A DNA stretch of 64,000 nucleotides from Pseudomonas sp. (GCF_002796985.1 NZ_PEKX01000002.1:391448-455447); one strand, 5' to 3'; shown: positions 24,929-33,724, numbered from the stretch's first letter. The notes: a model not told the origin generated them from the sequence alone. Translations and numbers: made by a program.

Positions 24929-25680
24929 TGAGCGCTCTGCTGGAACTGCGTGACATCCGCAAAAGCTTCTCCGGCGTGCGAGTGCTGGACGACGTCAGCC
25001 TGAGCCTGGCGCCGGGCGAGGTGGTCAGCCTGCTCGGCCCCAGCGGTTGTGGAAAAAGTACGCTGCTGCGCATCGCTGCCGGGCTGGACGACGAGTTCGC
25101 CGGCTCGCTGGAGCGCAACCCGCTGCTGGGTTTCGGCCCGGATGGCGACACCGGTCGTGGCGGCGGTGGCGTCGGCGTGGTGTTCCAGGAGCCGCGCCTG
25201 CTGCCCTGGCTGACCGTGGCGCAGAACATCGGCTTCGCCGACGGCTGGCTGGCCGACGATCAGCGCATCGAGCACCTGCTGCGCGACGTCGGGCTGGAAG
25301 GCAAGGGCGACCTGCTGCCCAAGCAACTCTCCGGCGGCATGGCCCAGCGCGCGGCCATCGCCCGTGGCCTCTACGGGCGGCCGCAGGTGCTGCTGCTGGA
25401 CGAACCCTTCAGCGCGGTGGACGCCTTCACCCGCATCCGCCTGCAGGACCTGATCCAGCAACTGGCGCTGGAGTACGACATCAGCATCCTGCTGGTCACC
25501 CACGACCTCGACGAAGCCTTCTACCTCAGCGACCGTGTCCTGCTACTGGGCGGCACCCCCAGCCGCCTGCGCCGCGAATTCCCCGTGCCGCTGCCGCGCC
25601 CGCGTGACCGCCGCGCGGTGGAGCTGGCCTTCCTGCGTGGCGAAGCGCTGACCGAGTTGCACCAGTCCCACGTCATCTGA
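24928..25680 (+). CDS. Sulfonate-type ABC transporter ATPase
   Basis: A 250-residue ATPase of the SsuB/TauB group. Walker A is GPSGCGKSTLL, the signature is LSGGMAQRAAIARGL and Walker B is VLLLDEPFSAVDA; the H-loop is LLVTHDLDEA. The glycine-rich insert GDTGRGGGGVGVVFQEPRLL is a normal Q-loop context. ATG 24928 overlaps the permease stop. It completes the transporter; a family C repeat and a family A unit then separate it from ssuE. Confidence 0.9.
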   Translation: MSALLELRDIRKSFSGVRVLDDVSLSLAPGEVVSLLGPSGCGKSTLLRIAAGLDDEFAGSLERNPLLGFGPDGDTGRGGGGVGVVFQEPRLLPWLTVAQNIGFADGWLADDQRIEHLLRDVGLEGKGDLLPKQLSGGMAQRAAIARGLYGRPQVLLLDEPFSAVDAFTRIRLQDLIQQLALEYDISILLVTHDLDEAFYLSDRVLLLGGTPSRLRREFPVPLPRPRDRRAVELAFLRGEALTELHQSHVI

Positions 25681-25693
25681 CTCTTCGCTCTGC

Positions 25694-25779
25694 GTAGGAT
25701 GGCGTGGAGCGTAGCGATACCCATCGATCCGAGCGCGCCGGCTGGCAGCATGGGTATCGCTGCGCTCCGCCCATCCTAC
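25694..25779. repeat. Family C long inverted repeat, complete
   Basis: The same design as the 10.5 kb copy: GGATGGCGTGGAGCG and GATACCCATCG on the left, GGGTATCGCTGCGCTCC and CCATCCTAC on the right. Confidence 0.9.
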
Positions 25780-25796
25780 GAGCCCCGCGTGAAGAG

Positions 25797-25820
25797 GTTC
25801 GCGAGCAAGCTCGCTCCTAT
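25797..25820. repeat. Family A repeat, single unit
   Basis: The inverted orientation unit GCGAGCAAGCTCGCTCCTAT lies just before the AT-rich ssuE promoter region. Confidence 0.88.
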
Positions 25821-25875
25821 ATTTAAAACAAAATCGCATAACTAAATGAATAAATACCATTTATTGGAATATGAG
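25821..25875 (+). promoter_or_regulatory. AT-rich control region of the ssu operon with a dyad
   Basis: About 55 AT-rich bases include the perfect inverted repeat AATAAAT-ACC-ATTTATT (25849-25865). The placement 90 bases upstream of ssuE and the resemblance to the AT-rich lsfA leader suggest a CysB- or SfnR-type sulfur-starvation control site. The regulator is inferred. Confidence 0.6.
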
Positions 25876-25953
25876 GAGGGCTGTTAAGGTCTATGCACAT
25901 TGGTTAGCAGGCCGGCATTTGTACCGGCCTGATCGTTATAAGGAAGCGTGCAG

Positions 25954-26547
25954 ATGTATGTAGTCACCCTTGCCGGCAGCCCGAGCCAGCGTTCCCGTTC
26001 CGGTGTCCTGCTGGACATCGCGCGGAACTGGCTGCACGCCCACGGTGCCGAGGTGCGCTCCTACTCCGTGCACGACTTCCCGGCGGACGACCTGCTGCAC
26101 GCACGCTTCGACAGCCCGCGGGTGGTCGAGCTGATAGAACAAGTCCTGCGCGCCGACGGCCTGGTGATTTCCACCCCGGTGTACAAGGCGTCCATCGCCG
26201 GTGCGCTGAAGGTCATTCTCGACCTGCTGCCAGAGCGCGCCCTGGCACACAAGGTAGTGCTGCCCCTGGCCACTGGCGGCAGCAACGCTCACATGCTGGC
26301 GGTGGACTACGCGCTCAAGCCGGTCCTCGCCGCGTTGAAGGCCCAGGAAACCCTGCACGGCGTGTTCGCCGAGGAGCGCCAGGTGCAATACCCCGAGGGC
26401 AATACCCCGGCGCGCCTGGAACCGACCCTCGAACACCGCCTGCTGGAATCCCTGGAACAGTTCCACGGCGCCCTGGCGCGCCGGCCCAAACCCATCGACC
26501 CGAACCTGCTCAACGAACGGCTGATCAACGCCCGCTGGAGCATCTGA
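25954..26547 (+). CDS. ssuE: NADPH-dependent FMN reductase SsuE
   Basis: A 197-residue flavodoxin-like reductase that supplies FMNH2 to SsuD. Typical features are LAGSPSQRSRSG (FMN phosphate loop, about 6-17), VISTPVYKASIAGALK and LPLATGGSNAHML. ATG at 25954 is preferred over an in-frame GTG six bases earlier because AAGGA lies nine bases upstream of it. It heads the ssuEADCBF set. Confidence 0.95.
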   Translation: MYVVTLAGSPSQRSRSGVLLDIARNWLHAHGAEVRSYSVHDFPADDLLHARFDSPRVVELIEQVLRADGLVISTPVYKASIAGALKVILDLLPERALAHKVVLPLATGGSNAHMLAVDYALKPVLAALKAQETLHGVFAEERQVQYPEGNTPARLEPTLEHRLLESLEQFHGALARRPKPIDPNLLNERLINARWSI

Positions 26548-26704
26548 GCCACACCCGGAACCGGACCCAACGCAGGTGTACGCCAAGCCCCGACCCGGCA
26601 GGCGGCCACTGTGTCAAACCCACAGCTTCAAACAACTACAGGCCCTCACTGTCCCGTCAACGGGACCGCAGGTCCGGCAAGCACACTCGATAAAGGAGCA
26701 CTCC

Positions 26705-27667
26705 ATGCGGACCCTCACTTTGCGTAGTGGACTGGCGGCCCTGCTGATTGCGGCCCTGTCCTACAACGCCCAGGCAGACGAACAACCCGGTACCGTGCGT
26801 ATCGGCTACCAGAAGTACGGCACCCTGGTGCTGCTCAAGGCTCGCGGCACGCTGGAGAAGCGCCTGGCCGAGCAGGGCGTCAAGGTGCAATGGACCGAGT
26901 TCCCCGGCGGCCCGCAACTGCTGGAAGGCCTCAACGTCGGCAGCATCGACTTCGGCGTCACCGGCGAAACCCCGCCGGTATTCGCCCAGGCCGCTGGCGC
27001 CGATCTGGTCTACGTCGCCCACGAACCGCCGGCACCGACCAGCGAGGCGATCCTGCTGCCCAAGGATTCGCCGATCCAATCCCTCGCCGAACTCAAGGGC
27101 AAGAAGGTCGCCCTGAACAAGGGCTCCAACGTGCATTACCTGCTGGTACGCGCCCTGGAGAAAGCCGGCCTGAAATACACCGACATCCAGCCCGTGTACC
27201 TGCCGCCGGCCGACGCCCGCGCCGCCTTCGAGCGCGGCAGCGTGGATGCCTGGGTGATCTGGGACCCGTACCAGGCCGCCGCCGAGAAGCAGCTCTCCGC
27301 CCGCACCCTGGTGGATGGCAGCGGCCTTGTGGATAACCACCAGTTCTACCTGGCGACCCGCCCCTACGCGACCAACCACCCGCAGGTGATCACCACCCTG
27401 ATCGACGAAGTGCGTTCAGTGGGCGAGTGGTCGCAACAGAACCCGCAGCAGGTCACCGATCAGGTCGCGCCGCTGCTCGGCCTGCCGGCGGACATCACCT
27501 TCACCGCCGTGAAACGCCAGGGCTATGGCGCCCAGCCGATCACCCCGGAAGTCACCGCCGCGCAACAGAAGATCGCCGACACCTTCACTCAACTGAAGTT
27601 GATCCCGAAGGCGCTGAGCATCAAGGACGTGGTCTGGACGGCGCCGGCCAAGGTGGCCGCCCAGTAA
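26705..27667 (+). CDS. ssuA: Aliphatic sulfonate-binding protein SsuA
   Basis: A 320-residue periplasmic receptor. The signal peptide ends near residue 22 (SYNAQA|DEQPG). Family signatures are VRIGYQKYGTLVLLKARGTL, TEFPGGPQLLEGLNVGSIDF and VTGETPPVFAQAAGADLVYV. The start at 26705 follows AAAGGAG; the upstream frame has no homology. It delivers sulfonates to SsuBC. A family A repeat pair separates it from ssuD. Confidence 0.94.
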   Translation: MRTLTLRSGLAALLIAALSYNAQADEQPGTVRIGYQKYGTLVLLKARGTLEKRLAEQGVKVQWTEFPGGPQLLEGLNVGSIDFGVTGETPPVFAQAAGADLVYVAHEPPAPTSEAILLPKDSPIQSLAELKGKKVALNKGSNVHYLLVRALEKAGLKYTDIQPVYLPPADARAAFERGSVDAWVIWDPYQAAAEKQLSARTLVDGSGLVDNHQFYLATRPYATNHPQVITTLIDEVRSVGEWSQQNPQQVTDQVAPLLGLPADITFTAVKRQGYGAQPITPEVTAAQQKIADTFTQLKLIPKALSIKDVVWTAPAKVAAQ

Positions 27668-27681
27668 CCGCCCCGCTTTTC

Positions 27682-27759
27682 GTAGGAGCGAGCTTGCTCG
27701 CGAACCCGCCCGGCTCAAGAGCTTCCGGGAAATCCGTTCGCGAGCAAGCTCGCTCCTAC
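27682..27759. repeat. Family A repeat pair inside the ssu operon
   Basis: Two inverted family A units about 30 bases apart lie between ssuA and ssuD. Confidence 0.92.
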
Positions 27760-27835
27760 AAAGGCAACACGAAACACCCGAATCCCATCATCGCGCGGCT
27801 ACGCCACGCCGGCGCGCTTAACTGGAGTTACTGCG

Positions 27836-28984
27836 ATGAGTCTGAACATCTTCTGGTTCCTGCCGACCCACGGCGACGGCCACTACCTGGGTACCGCCGA
27901 AGGCGCCCGCGCCGTGGACCATGGTTATCTGCAACAGGTCGCCCAGGCCGCCGACCGCCTCGGTTTCGGCGGCGTGCTGATCCCCACCGGCCGCTCCTGC
28001 GAGGACTCCTGGCTGGTCGCTGCCTCGCTGATCCCGGTGACCCAGCGCCTGAAGTTCCTGGTCGCCCTGCGCCCGGGCATCATTTCCCCGACCGTGGCCG
28101 CCCGCCAGGCCGCCACCCTCGACCGGCTCTCCGGCGGCCGCGCGCTGTTCAACCTGGTGACCGGTGGTGACCCGGATGAACTGGCCGGCGATGGCCTGCA
28201 CCTGAGCCACGCCGAGCGCTACGAAGCCTCGGTCGAGTTCACCCGCATCTGGCGCCGCGTGCTGGAAGGAGAGACCGTCGACTACGACGGCAAGCACCTG
28301 CAGGTGAAGGGCGCCAAGCTGCTCTATCCGCCGATCCAGCAGCCGCGTCCGCCGCTGTATTTCGGTGGCTCTTCCGATGCCGCCCAGGATCTGGCCGCCG
28401 AGCAGGTCGAGCTGTACCTGACCTGGGGCGAACCGCCGGCCGCCGTCGCCGAGAAGATCGCCCAGGTCCGTGAGAAGGCTGCCAAGCAAGGCCGGACGGT
28501 GCGCTTCGGCATCCGCCTGCACGTGATCGTTCGCGAGACCAACGCCGAAGCCTGGCAGGCCGCCGACCGCCTGATCTCTCACCTGGACGACGACACCATC
28601 ACCCGCGCCCAGGCCTCGCTGGCACGCTTCGATTCCGTCGGCCAGCAACGCATGGCCGCCCTGCACGGCGGCAACAAGGACAACCTGGAAGTCAGCCCCA
28701 ACCTCTGGGCCGGTGTTGGCCTGGTGCGTGGCGGCGCGGGTACCGCATTGGTTGGCGATGGCCCGACCGTGGCGGCGCGCGTGAAGGAGTACGCGGACCT
28801 CGGCATCGACACCTTCATCTTCTCCGGCTACCCGCACCTGGAAGAGTCCTACCGGGTCGCCGAACTGCTCTTCCCGCATCTGGAACTGGCTCAGGCACAG
28901 GCACCGCAGGCGCGTGGCTACGTCAGCCCGTTCGGCGAGATGGTCGCGAACGACATCCTGCCCAAGGCCACGTCCGCCAGCTGA
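27836..28984 (+). CDS. ssuD: FMNH2-dependent alkanesulfonate monooxygenase SsuD
   Basis: A 382-residue luciferase-like TIM-barrel enzyme that cleaves the C-S bond of alkanesulfonates to sulfite and an aldehyde, using FMNH2 from SsuE and O2. Signatures include NIFWFLPTHGDGHYLGT, GVLIPTGRSCEDSW, LRPGIISPTVAARQAATLDR and GRALFNLVTGGDP. Length matches the family. Start ATG 27836 follows GGAG. It acts in the cytoplasm on substrates imported by SsuABC. Confidence 0.97.
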   Translation: MSLNIFWFLPTHGDGHYLGTAEGARAVDHGYLQQVAQAADRLGFGGVLIPTGRSCEDSWLVAASLIPVTQRLKFLVALRPGIISPTVAARQAATLDRLSGGRALFNLVTGGDPDELAGDGLHLSHAERYEASVEFTRIWRRVLEGETVDYDGKHLQVKGAKLLYPPIQQPRPPLYFGGSSDAAQDLAAEQVELYLTWGEPPAAVAEKIAQVREKAAKQGRTVRFGIRLHVIVRETNAEAWQAADRLISHLDDDTITRAQASLARFDSVGQQRMAALHGGNKDNLEVSPNLWAGVGLVRGGAGTALVGDGPTVAARVKEYADLGIDTFIFSGYPHLEESYRVAELLFPHLELAQAQAPQARGYVSPFGEMVANDILPKATSAS

Positions 28985-28987
28985 CCC

Positions 28988-29054
28988 GTAGGGCGGATGA
29001 AGCGGAACGCTTCATCCGCCGTGGCGGATAACGCTGGCGCGTTATGCGCCCTAC
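28988..29054. repeat. Family D repeat inside the ssu operon
   Basis: GTAGGGCGGATGAAGCGG with a GAAGCG-GAAC-GCTTC hairpin is followed by GGCGGATAACGC-TGGC-GCGTTATGCGCC. It lies between ssuD and ssuC. Confidence 0.85.
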
Positions 29055-29083
29055 GTAGCGACCGAAGAATCCGGAGAGATGAG

Positions 29084-29872
29084 ATGAGCGTTACCAACAA
29101 CCTTGCCCAGCGCCTCGCGCCCTGGGCCTTGCCGGTGGGCCTGGTGGTCATCTGGCAGCTGGCGGTGGAATTCGGCTGGCTGTCCAGCCGCATTCTGCCC
29201 GCGCCCAGCGCCGTGGCCGAGGCCGGCTACCACCTGGTGGTCAGCGGCGAGCTCTGGCAGCACCTGGCGATCAGCACCTGGCGCGCCGCCGTCGGCTTCG
29301 TCATCGGCGGCAGCATCGGCCTGGTGCTGGGCCTGATCACCGGCCTGTCGCAATGGGGCGAACGCTTCCTCGACAGCTCCGTGCAGATGATCCGCAACGT
29401 GCCGCACCTGGCGCTGATCCCGCTGGTGATCCTGTGGTTCGGCATCGACGAGTCGGCGAAGATCTTCCTGGTCGCCCTCGGCACGCTCTTCCCCATCTAC
29501 CTCAACACCTACCACGGCATCCGCAACATCGATCCGGGCCTGCTGGAGATGTCGCGCAGCTACGGGCTGTCCGGCTTCGCGCTGTTCCGCCAGGTGATCC
29601 TGCCCGGCGCGCTGCCCTCGATCCTGGTGGGCGTGCGCTTCGCCCTGGGTTTCATGTGGCTGACCCTGATCGTCGCCGAGACCATCTCCGCCAACTCCGG
29701 CATCGGCTACCTGGCAATGAACGCACGGGAGTTCCTGCAGACTGACGTGGTGGTATTGGCGATCCTGCTCTACGCCGTGCTCGGCAAGCTCGCCGACCTC
29801 GCTGCCCGCGGCCTGGAGCGCATCTGGTTGCGCTGGCACCCGGCCTATCAGGTCAAGGGAGGTGCGGCATGA
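29084..29872 (+). CDS. ssuC: Aliphatic sulfonate ABC permease SsuC
   Basis: A 262-residue inner-membrane permease with six predicted helices. The EAA loop includes MSRSYGLSGFALFRQVILPG. ATG at 29084 follows GGAGAGATGAG; the longer frame upstream crosses a family D repeat and is rejected. Its stop overlaps the ssuB start (ATGA). Confidence 0.94.
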   Translation: MSVTNNLAQRLAPWALPVGLVVIWQLAVEFGWLSSRILPAPSAVAEAGYHLVVSGELWQHLAISTWRAAVGFVIGGSIGLVLGLITGLSQWGERFLDSSVQMIRNVPHLALIPLVILWFGIDESAKIFLVALGTLFPIYLNTYHGIRNIDPGLLEMSRSYGLSGFALFRQVILPGALPSILVGVRFALGFMWLTLIVAETISANSGIGYLAMNAREFLQTDVVVLAILLYAVLGKLADLAARGLERIWLRWHPAYQVKGGAA

Positions 29873-30681
29873 ATGCCGTGAATCATCTACCTCAGCAACT
29901 CAAGAAAGGCATCCCGCTGGCGCTGGAGAACGTGCGCAAGCGCTTCGGCGACCGCGAGGTGCTCAAGGGCATCGACCTGCGGATTCCCGCCGGCCAGTTC
30001 GTCGCCATCGTCGGCCGCAGCGGCTGCGGCAAGAGCACCCTGCTGCGCCTGCTGGCCGGGCTGGATGAAGCCAGCGACGGCCAGTTGCTGGCTGGCTCCG
30101 CGCCGCTGGAAAGCGCCCGTGAAGAGACCCGCCTGATGTTCCAGGATTCGCGCCTGCTGCCCTGGAAGCGGGTGATCGACAACGTCGGCCTGGGCCTCAA
30201 GGGCGACTGGCGACCCAAGGCGCTGGATGCGCTGGCGGCGGTGGGCCTGTCCGACCGCGCCAACGAGTGGCCGGCGGGTTTGTCCGGCGGCCAGAAGCAA
30301 CGCGTGGCCCTGGCCCGTGCGCTGATCCACCAGCCGCGCCTGTTGCTGCTCGACGAGCCGCTGGGTGCGCTGGATGCCCTGACCCGCATCGAAATGCAGC
30401 AGTTGATCGAGAACCTCTGGCGGCAGCATGGCTTCACCGTGCTGCTGGTCACCCACGACGTCAGCGAGGCCGTGGCCATCGCCGACCGGGTGATCCTCAT
30501 CGAGGACGGCGAAGTCGGCCTGGACCTCAATGTCGAGCTGCACCGGCCGCGTGCCCGTGGCTCGGCCAGGCTGGCCGCGCTGGAGGCCGAAGTGCTTGAA
30601 CGCGTGCTGTCGCTGCCGGCCCAGCCGCCCGAACCGGAACCCGTTTCCCCACTGCCCACGCAGCTGCGTTGGGCGCTCTGA
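29869..30681 (+). CDS. ssuB: Aliphatic sulfonate ABC ATPase SsuB
   Basis: A 270-residue ATPase. Walker A is GRSGCGKSTLL, the signature is LSGGQKQRVALARAL, Walker B is LLLLDEPLGALDA and the H-loop is LLVTHDVSEA. Overlap with ssuC shows translational coupling. It energises import of alkanesulfonates captured by SsuA. Confidence 0.95.
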   Translation: MNAVNHLPQQLKKGIPLALENVRKRFGDREVLKGIDLRIPAGQFVAIVGRSGCGKSTLLRLLAGLDEASDGQLLAGSAPLESAREETRLMFQDSRLLPWKRVIDNVGLGLKGDWRPKALDALAAVGLSDRANEWPAGLSGGQKQRVALARALIHQPRLLLLDEPLGALDALTRIEMQQLIENLWRQHGFTVLLVTHDVSEAVAIADRVILIEDGEVGLDLNVELHRPRARGSARLAALEAEVLERVLSLPAQPPEPEPVSPLPTQLRWAL

Positions 30682-30720
30682 TCAATCCGTGAACCCCCCA
30701 TTCTCCCAAGGAGCTACGCC

Positions 30721-30936
30721 ATGACCATCAAAGCCATCAACGTCCGCAACCAGTTCAAAGGCACCATCAAGGAAATCGTCGAAGGCGATGTGCTGTCGGA
30801 AATCGACGTACAGACTGCCGCCGGTATCGTCACCTCGGTGATCACCACCCGTTCCGTGCGCGAACTGGAACTGGCCATCGGCAGCGAAGTGATCGCCTTC
30901 GTGAAATCCACCGAGGTTTCCATCGCCAAGCTGTGA
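30721..30936 (+). CDS. ssuF: Molybdopterin-binding (Mop/TOBE) protein SsuF
   Basis: A 71-residue protein forming one Mop-type OB domain (INVRNQFKGTIKEIVEGDVL, IVTSVITTRSVRELELAIGS, EVIAFVKSTEVSIAKL). Such small proteins bind oxyanions such as molybdate. The gene is the last of the Pseudomonas ssu operon and was reported as needed for sulfonate growth in P. putida. AAGGAG precedes the ATG; a terminator follows. Confidence 0.93.
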   Translation: MTIKAINVRNQFKGTIKEIVEGDVLSEIDVQTAAGIVTSVITTRSVRELELAIGSEVIAFVKSTEVSIAKL

Positions 30937-30954
30937 GTGCGGCGCTGGACACGA

Positions 30955-30990
30955 ACGGGCAGGCCGGCGACGGACTGCCCGTTTTCTTTT
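30955..30990 (+). terminator. Terminator of the ssu operon
   Basis: ACGGGCAG-(12)-CTGCCCGT is followed by TTTCTTTT, 20 bases after ssuF. Confidence 0.9.
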
Positions 30991-31019
30991 GTGGGTGGCG
31001 CGCGGCATTCCCAATGAGC

Positions 31020-31101
31020 GTAGGAGCGGACTTCGTCCGCGATCGATTTCCGGCTGCTCCGAGCTGGCCGGTTGCACATCGCGGACGGAGTCCGCTCCTA
31101 C
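31020..31101. repeat. Family B repeat pair
   Basis: GGAGCGGACTTCGTCCGCGA and its inverse surround the same central segment as the copy at 17.2 kb. Confidence 0.92.
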
Positions 31102-31134
31102 GAATGCCCCACCTTTGTGCCGGTGATTTGCGGC

Positions 31135-31150
31135 TAGAGCAATTGCTCTA
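31135..31150. promoter_or_regulatory. 16-base perfect palindrome upstream of the MAPEG gene
   Basis: TAGAGCAATTGCTCTA is a perfect dyad 46 bases before the ATG. It is the likely binding site of a small dimeric repressor; no regulator gene is adjacent. Confidence 0.5.
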
Positions 31151-31195
31151 CTTCCCCTAGACTCCGCTCAAACCAACAAGAGAAAGGAGTCCCGC

Positions 31196-31615
31196 ATGTC
31201 CCTGAGTCCCTCTGCCTTCGCGTTGCTCGGCCTGGTCGCCTGGACCGTGCTGCTGGTCCTGTTGCTGGTCAACCAGCGCGGCCTGCTGGTGATGTCCGGC
31301 CGCATGAAGGTCAACGCCTTCGCCGCCGACGGCAGCAACACCCCTGGCACCTTCGGCCAGCGCCTGGTGCGTGCCCATGCCAACTGCGTGGAGAGCGTGC
31401 CACTTTTCTGCGCGGTGCTGCTCTACGCCATGGTCACCCAGCAGGTGGTGACCACCGACCCGCTGGCGCCGGCGCTGCTGGTGGCGCGCATCGTCCAGTC
31501 GGCGGTTCACCTGATCAGCACCTCGGCACTGGCCGTGTGGATCCGCTTCGCCGCCTTCTTCGTCCAACTGCTGATCCTGATCTGGTGGCTGCTGCGCCTC
31601 TCTACCCTGATCTGA
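31196..31615 (+). CDS. MAPEG-family membrane protein
   Basis: A 139-residue integral membrane protein with four hydrophobic segments and the MAPEG-type RLVRAHANCVESVPLF loop (about 61-76), where Arg/Asn/Glu contact glutathione in studied members. Bacterial relatives are poorly characterised and may have glutathione transferase activity. AAAGGAG precedes ATG 31196, and the gene is preceded by a palindromic operator-like site. The family is firm; the biochemical role is unknown. Confidence 0.87.
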   Translation: MSLSPSAFALLGLVAWTVLLVLLLVNQRGLLVMSGRMKVNAFAADGSNTPGTFGQRLVRAHANCVESVPLFCAVLLYAMVTQQVVTTDPLAPALLVARIVQSAVHLISTSALAVWIRFAAFFVQLLILIWWLLRLSTLI

Positions 31616-31624
31616 CCGGCGACC

Positions 31625-31651
31625 GGAACAGTTGCACCACGCAACTGTTCC
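31625..31651. other. Strong hairpin between the MAPEG and EamA genes
   Basis: GGAACAGTTGC-ACCAC-GCAACTGTTCC has perfect 11-base arms but no T-run. It could act as an mRNA 3' end or a processing signal. Confidence 0.55.
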
Positions 31652-31708
31652 TATGGGGCGAAACCGCCATGACTTAGCATGGCGGACCGCACACGCGTCG
31701 AGGCACTC

Positions 31709-32668
31709 ATGCACGTTTCATCCGGCCGCTGGCAGTTCGGCCTGTTTCTCGCCCTGGTCACCGCCGTCCTCTGGGGCATCCTGCCGATCAAGCTCAAGGA
31801 AGTCCTGAAGGTCATGGACCCGATCACTGTCACCTGGTTTCGCCTGGTGGTGTCCGGTGGCCTGCTGCTCATCTACCTGAGCCTCACCCGCCAGTTGCCG
31901 CGCTTCTCGCCCCTGGGCACGCGCGGCAAGGGCCTGGTGCTGGTCGCCATTCTCGGCCTGACCGGCAACTACGTCTGCTACCTGATCGGCCTGCGCATGC
32001 TCACGCCGGGCACCACCCAACTGGTGATCCAGATCGCGCCGATCCTGCTGTTGCTGGGCAGCCTGTTCGTCTTCAAGGAGAGCTTCAGCGTCGGCCAGGC
32101 GCTGGGCCTCGTGGTGCTGATCTTCGGCTTCGGGTTGTTCTTCAATCAGCGCCTGGCGGAGCTGTTCGGCTCGCTCGGCGAGTACACCACCGGTGTGCTC
32201 ATCGTGGTCTTCGCCGCCTTCATCTGGACCTTCTACGGCCTGGCGCAGAAGCAGTTGCTGACCCAGTGGAGCTCGGTGCAGGTGATGATGGTGATCTACC
32301 TGGGCTGCGGCGCGCTGCTCACGCCCTGGGCGCATCCGCTGGAGGCGCTGGAACTGTCCCCGCTGCAAGGCTGGCTGCTGCTGGCCTGCTGCCTGAATAC
32401 CCTGGTGGCCTACGGCGCCTTTGCCGAGGCGCTGGCGCACTGGGAAGCCTCGCGGGTCAGCGCAACCCTGGCGATCACACCGCTGGTGACCTTCGCCTCG
32501 GTGGCGCTGGCGGCCTCGCTGTGGCCGGAGTTCGTGTTGCCCGAAGACCTCAACGGCCTGGCCTATGTCGGCGCATTGTTGGTGGTCAGTGGCTCGGCGC
32601 TCACCGCGCTGGCGCCTTCGCTGCTGCGCAGTTACCGGGCGCGAAGGGCGCGCATCGCTGACATCTGA
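31709..32668 (+). CDS. EamA-family (DMT) transporter
   Basis: A 319-residue inner-membrane protein with ten predicted helices in two EamA repeats (about 8-140 and 150-300), e.g. LFLALVTAVLWGILPIKLKE at the start and the WEASRVSATLAITPL helix near the end. Such proteins export metabolites or amino acids; the substrate is unknown. ATG 31709 (MHVSSGRWQF) is preferred because it follows GAGGC and starts at the first helix; an ATG ten codons upstream lacks a ribosome site. Confidence 0.88.
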   Translation: MHVSSGRWQFGLFLALVTAVLWGILPIKLKEVLKVMDPITVTWFRLVVSGGLLLIYLSLTRQLPRFSPLGTRGKGLVLVAILGLTGNYVCYLIGLRMLTPGTTQLVIQIAPILLLLGSLFVFKESFSVGQALGLVVLIFGFGLFFNQRLAELFGSLGEYTTGVLIVVFAAFIWTFYGLAQKQLLTQWSSVQVMMVIYLGCGALLTPWAHPLEALELSPLQGWLLLACCLNTLVAYGAFAEALAHWEASRVSATLAITPLVTFASVALAASLWPEFVLPEDLNGLAYVGALLVVSGSALTALAPSLLRSYRARRARIADI

Positions 32669-32704
32669 GCCTCCGCCCTGCGGCACCGCCGGTACGAGGT
32701 CGAG

Positions 32705-32783
32705 TGTAGGAGCGAGCTTGCTCGCGAACGGATTTCCCGGCGGCAGTGAAGCTGGGTGGGTTCGCGAGCAAGCTCGCTCTTAC
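32705..32783. repeat. Family A repeat pair
   Basis: Two inverted family A units about 31 bases apart, the right ending CTCTTAC instead of CTCCTAC. Confidence 0.9.
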
Positions 32784-32797
32784 AGCCGACACCAACG

Positions 32798-32826
32798 AAA
32801 ACGGGCGCCATCACGGCGCCCGTTTT
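32798..32826. terminator. Bidirectional terminator EamA gene / aqpZ
   Basis: AAAACGGGCGCC-ATCAC-GGCGCCCGTTTT lies between converging genes. Confidence 0.92.
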
Positions 32827-32848
32827 GGTATCAGCGGTGCAGGGTGAA

Positions 32849-33532
32849 TCAGGCAGAGGCCGGACGCACCACGCGGTAGACCAGCGCACCGATCACACCG
32901 CCCACCAGCGGGCCGACCCAGAACAGCCACAGCTGCTTCATGAACAGCGGGTCGGCGAACAGCGCCACGCCCAGGCTGCGGGCCGGGTTCACCGAAGTGT
33001 TGTCGATCGGGATGCTGATCAGGTGGATCAGGGTCAGCGTCAGGCCGATGGCGATCGGCGCAAAGCCGGCCGGAGCCAGCTTGCTGTCAGTGGCGCCCAT
33101 GATCACGAACAGGAAGAACGCGGTCAGCAGCACCTCGATGAACAGCGCCGACTGCAGGCTGTATCCGGTCGGGGAGCCTTCACCGAAGCCGTTGGCGGCA
33201 AAGCCGGCCAGCGCATCGAAGCCCGGCTTGCCGGAAGCGATGTAGAACAGTACGGCACCGGCGAGCACGCCGCCGATGACCTGGGCCACGATGTACGGCA
33301 CCACGTCCAGGGTGCGGACGCGGCCGCCGGCCCACAGGCCGAGGGTGACGGCCGGGTTGAGATGGCAGCCGGAGATCGGGCCGATGGCATAGGCCATGGT
33401 CACCACCGTCAGGCCGAAGGCCAGGGCGACACCCAGTACGCCGATGGCGTGGGCCGCGAAGATGGCGCTGCCGCAACCACCGAACACCAGCCAGAACGTG
33501 CCGATCATTTCGGCGGAGAGTTTGCGAAGCAT
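32849..33532 (-). CDS. aqpZ: Aquaporin Z
   Basis: A 227-residue water channel with six transmembrane helices and both pore-helix signatures, SGCHLNPAVTLGLW (about 58-71) and DNTSVNPARSLGVAL (about 180-194). The arginine after the second NPA and the preceding histidine region fit the narrow water-selective filter of AqpZ rather than a glycerol facilitator. Monocistronic; ends before the shared terminator. Confidence 0.95.
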   Translation of the reverse strand: MLRKLSAEMIGTFWLVFGGCGSAIFAAHAIGVLGVALAFGLTVVTMAYAIGPISGCHLNPAVTLGLWAGGRVRTLDVVPYIVAQVIGGVLAGAVLFYIASGKPGFDALAGFAANGFGEGSPTGYSLQSALFIEVLLTAFFLFVIMGATDSKLAPAGFAPIAIGLTLTLIHLISIPIDNTSVNPARSLGVALFADPLFMKQLWLFWVGPLVGGVIGALVYRVVRPASA

Positions 33533-33683
33533 GCTGCCTCCAGAGGCAAAGAAAGGTCCCGGAATTCGGGCCTGCGCATGCTAGGGAAGTCGGGTTTGTT
33601 GTGGTGTAGGGAAAGTCCGGTGACTTTGTCAGAATATTCGGATCAAAAGGTGGCGACGGAAAGTTACCCGTGTAGAGCAGGGC

Positions 33684-33720
33684 GGTAGGGCGAATAACGC
33701 CTCAAGCGTTATCCGCCACC
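33684..33720. repeat. Family D repeat, half element
   Basis: GTAGGGCGAATAACGC-CTCAA-GCGTTATCCGCC, one hairpin only, immediately downstream of the NAD(P)H oxidoreductase gene. Confidence 0.8.
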
Positions 33721-33724
33721 TTGC

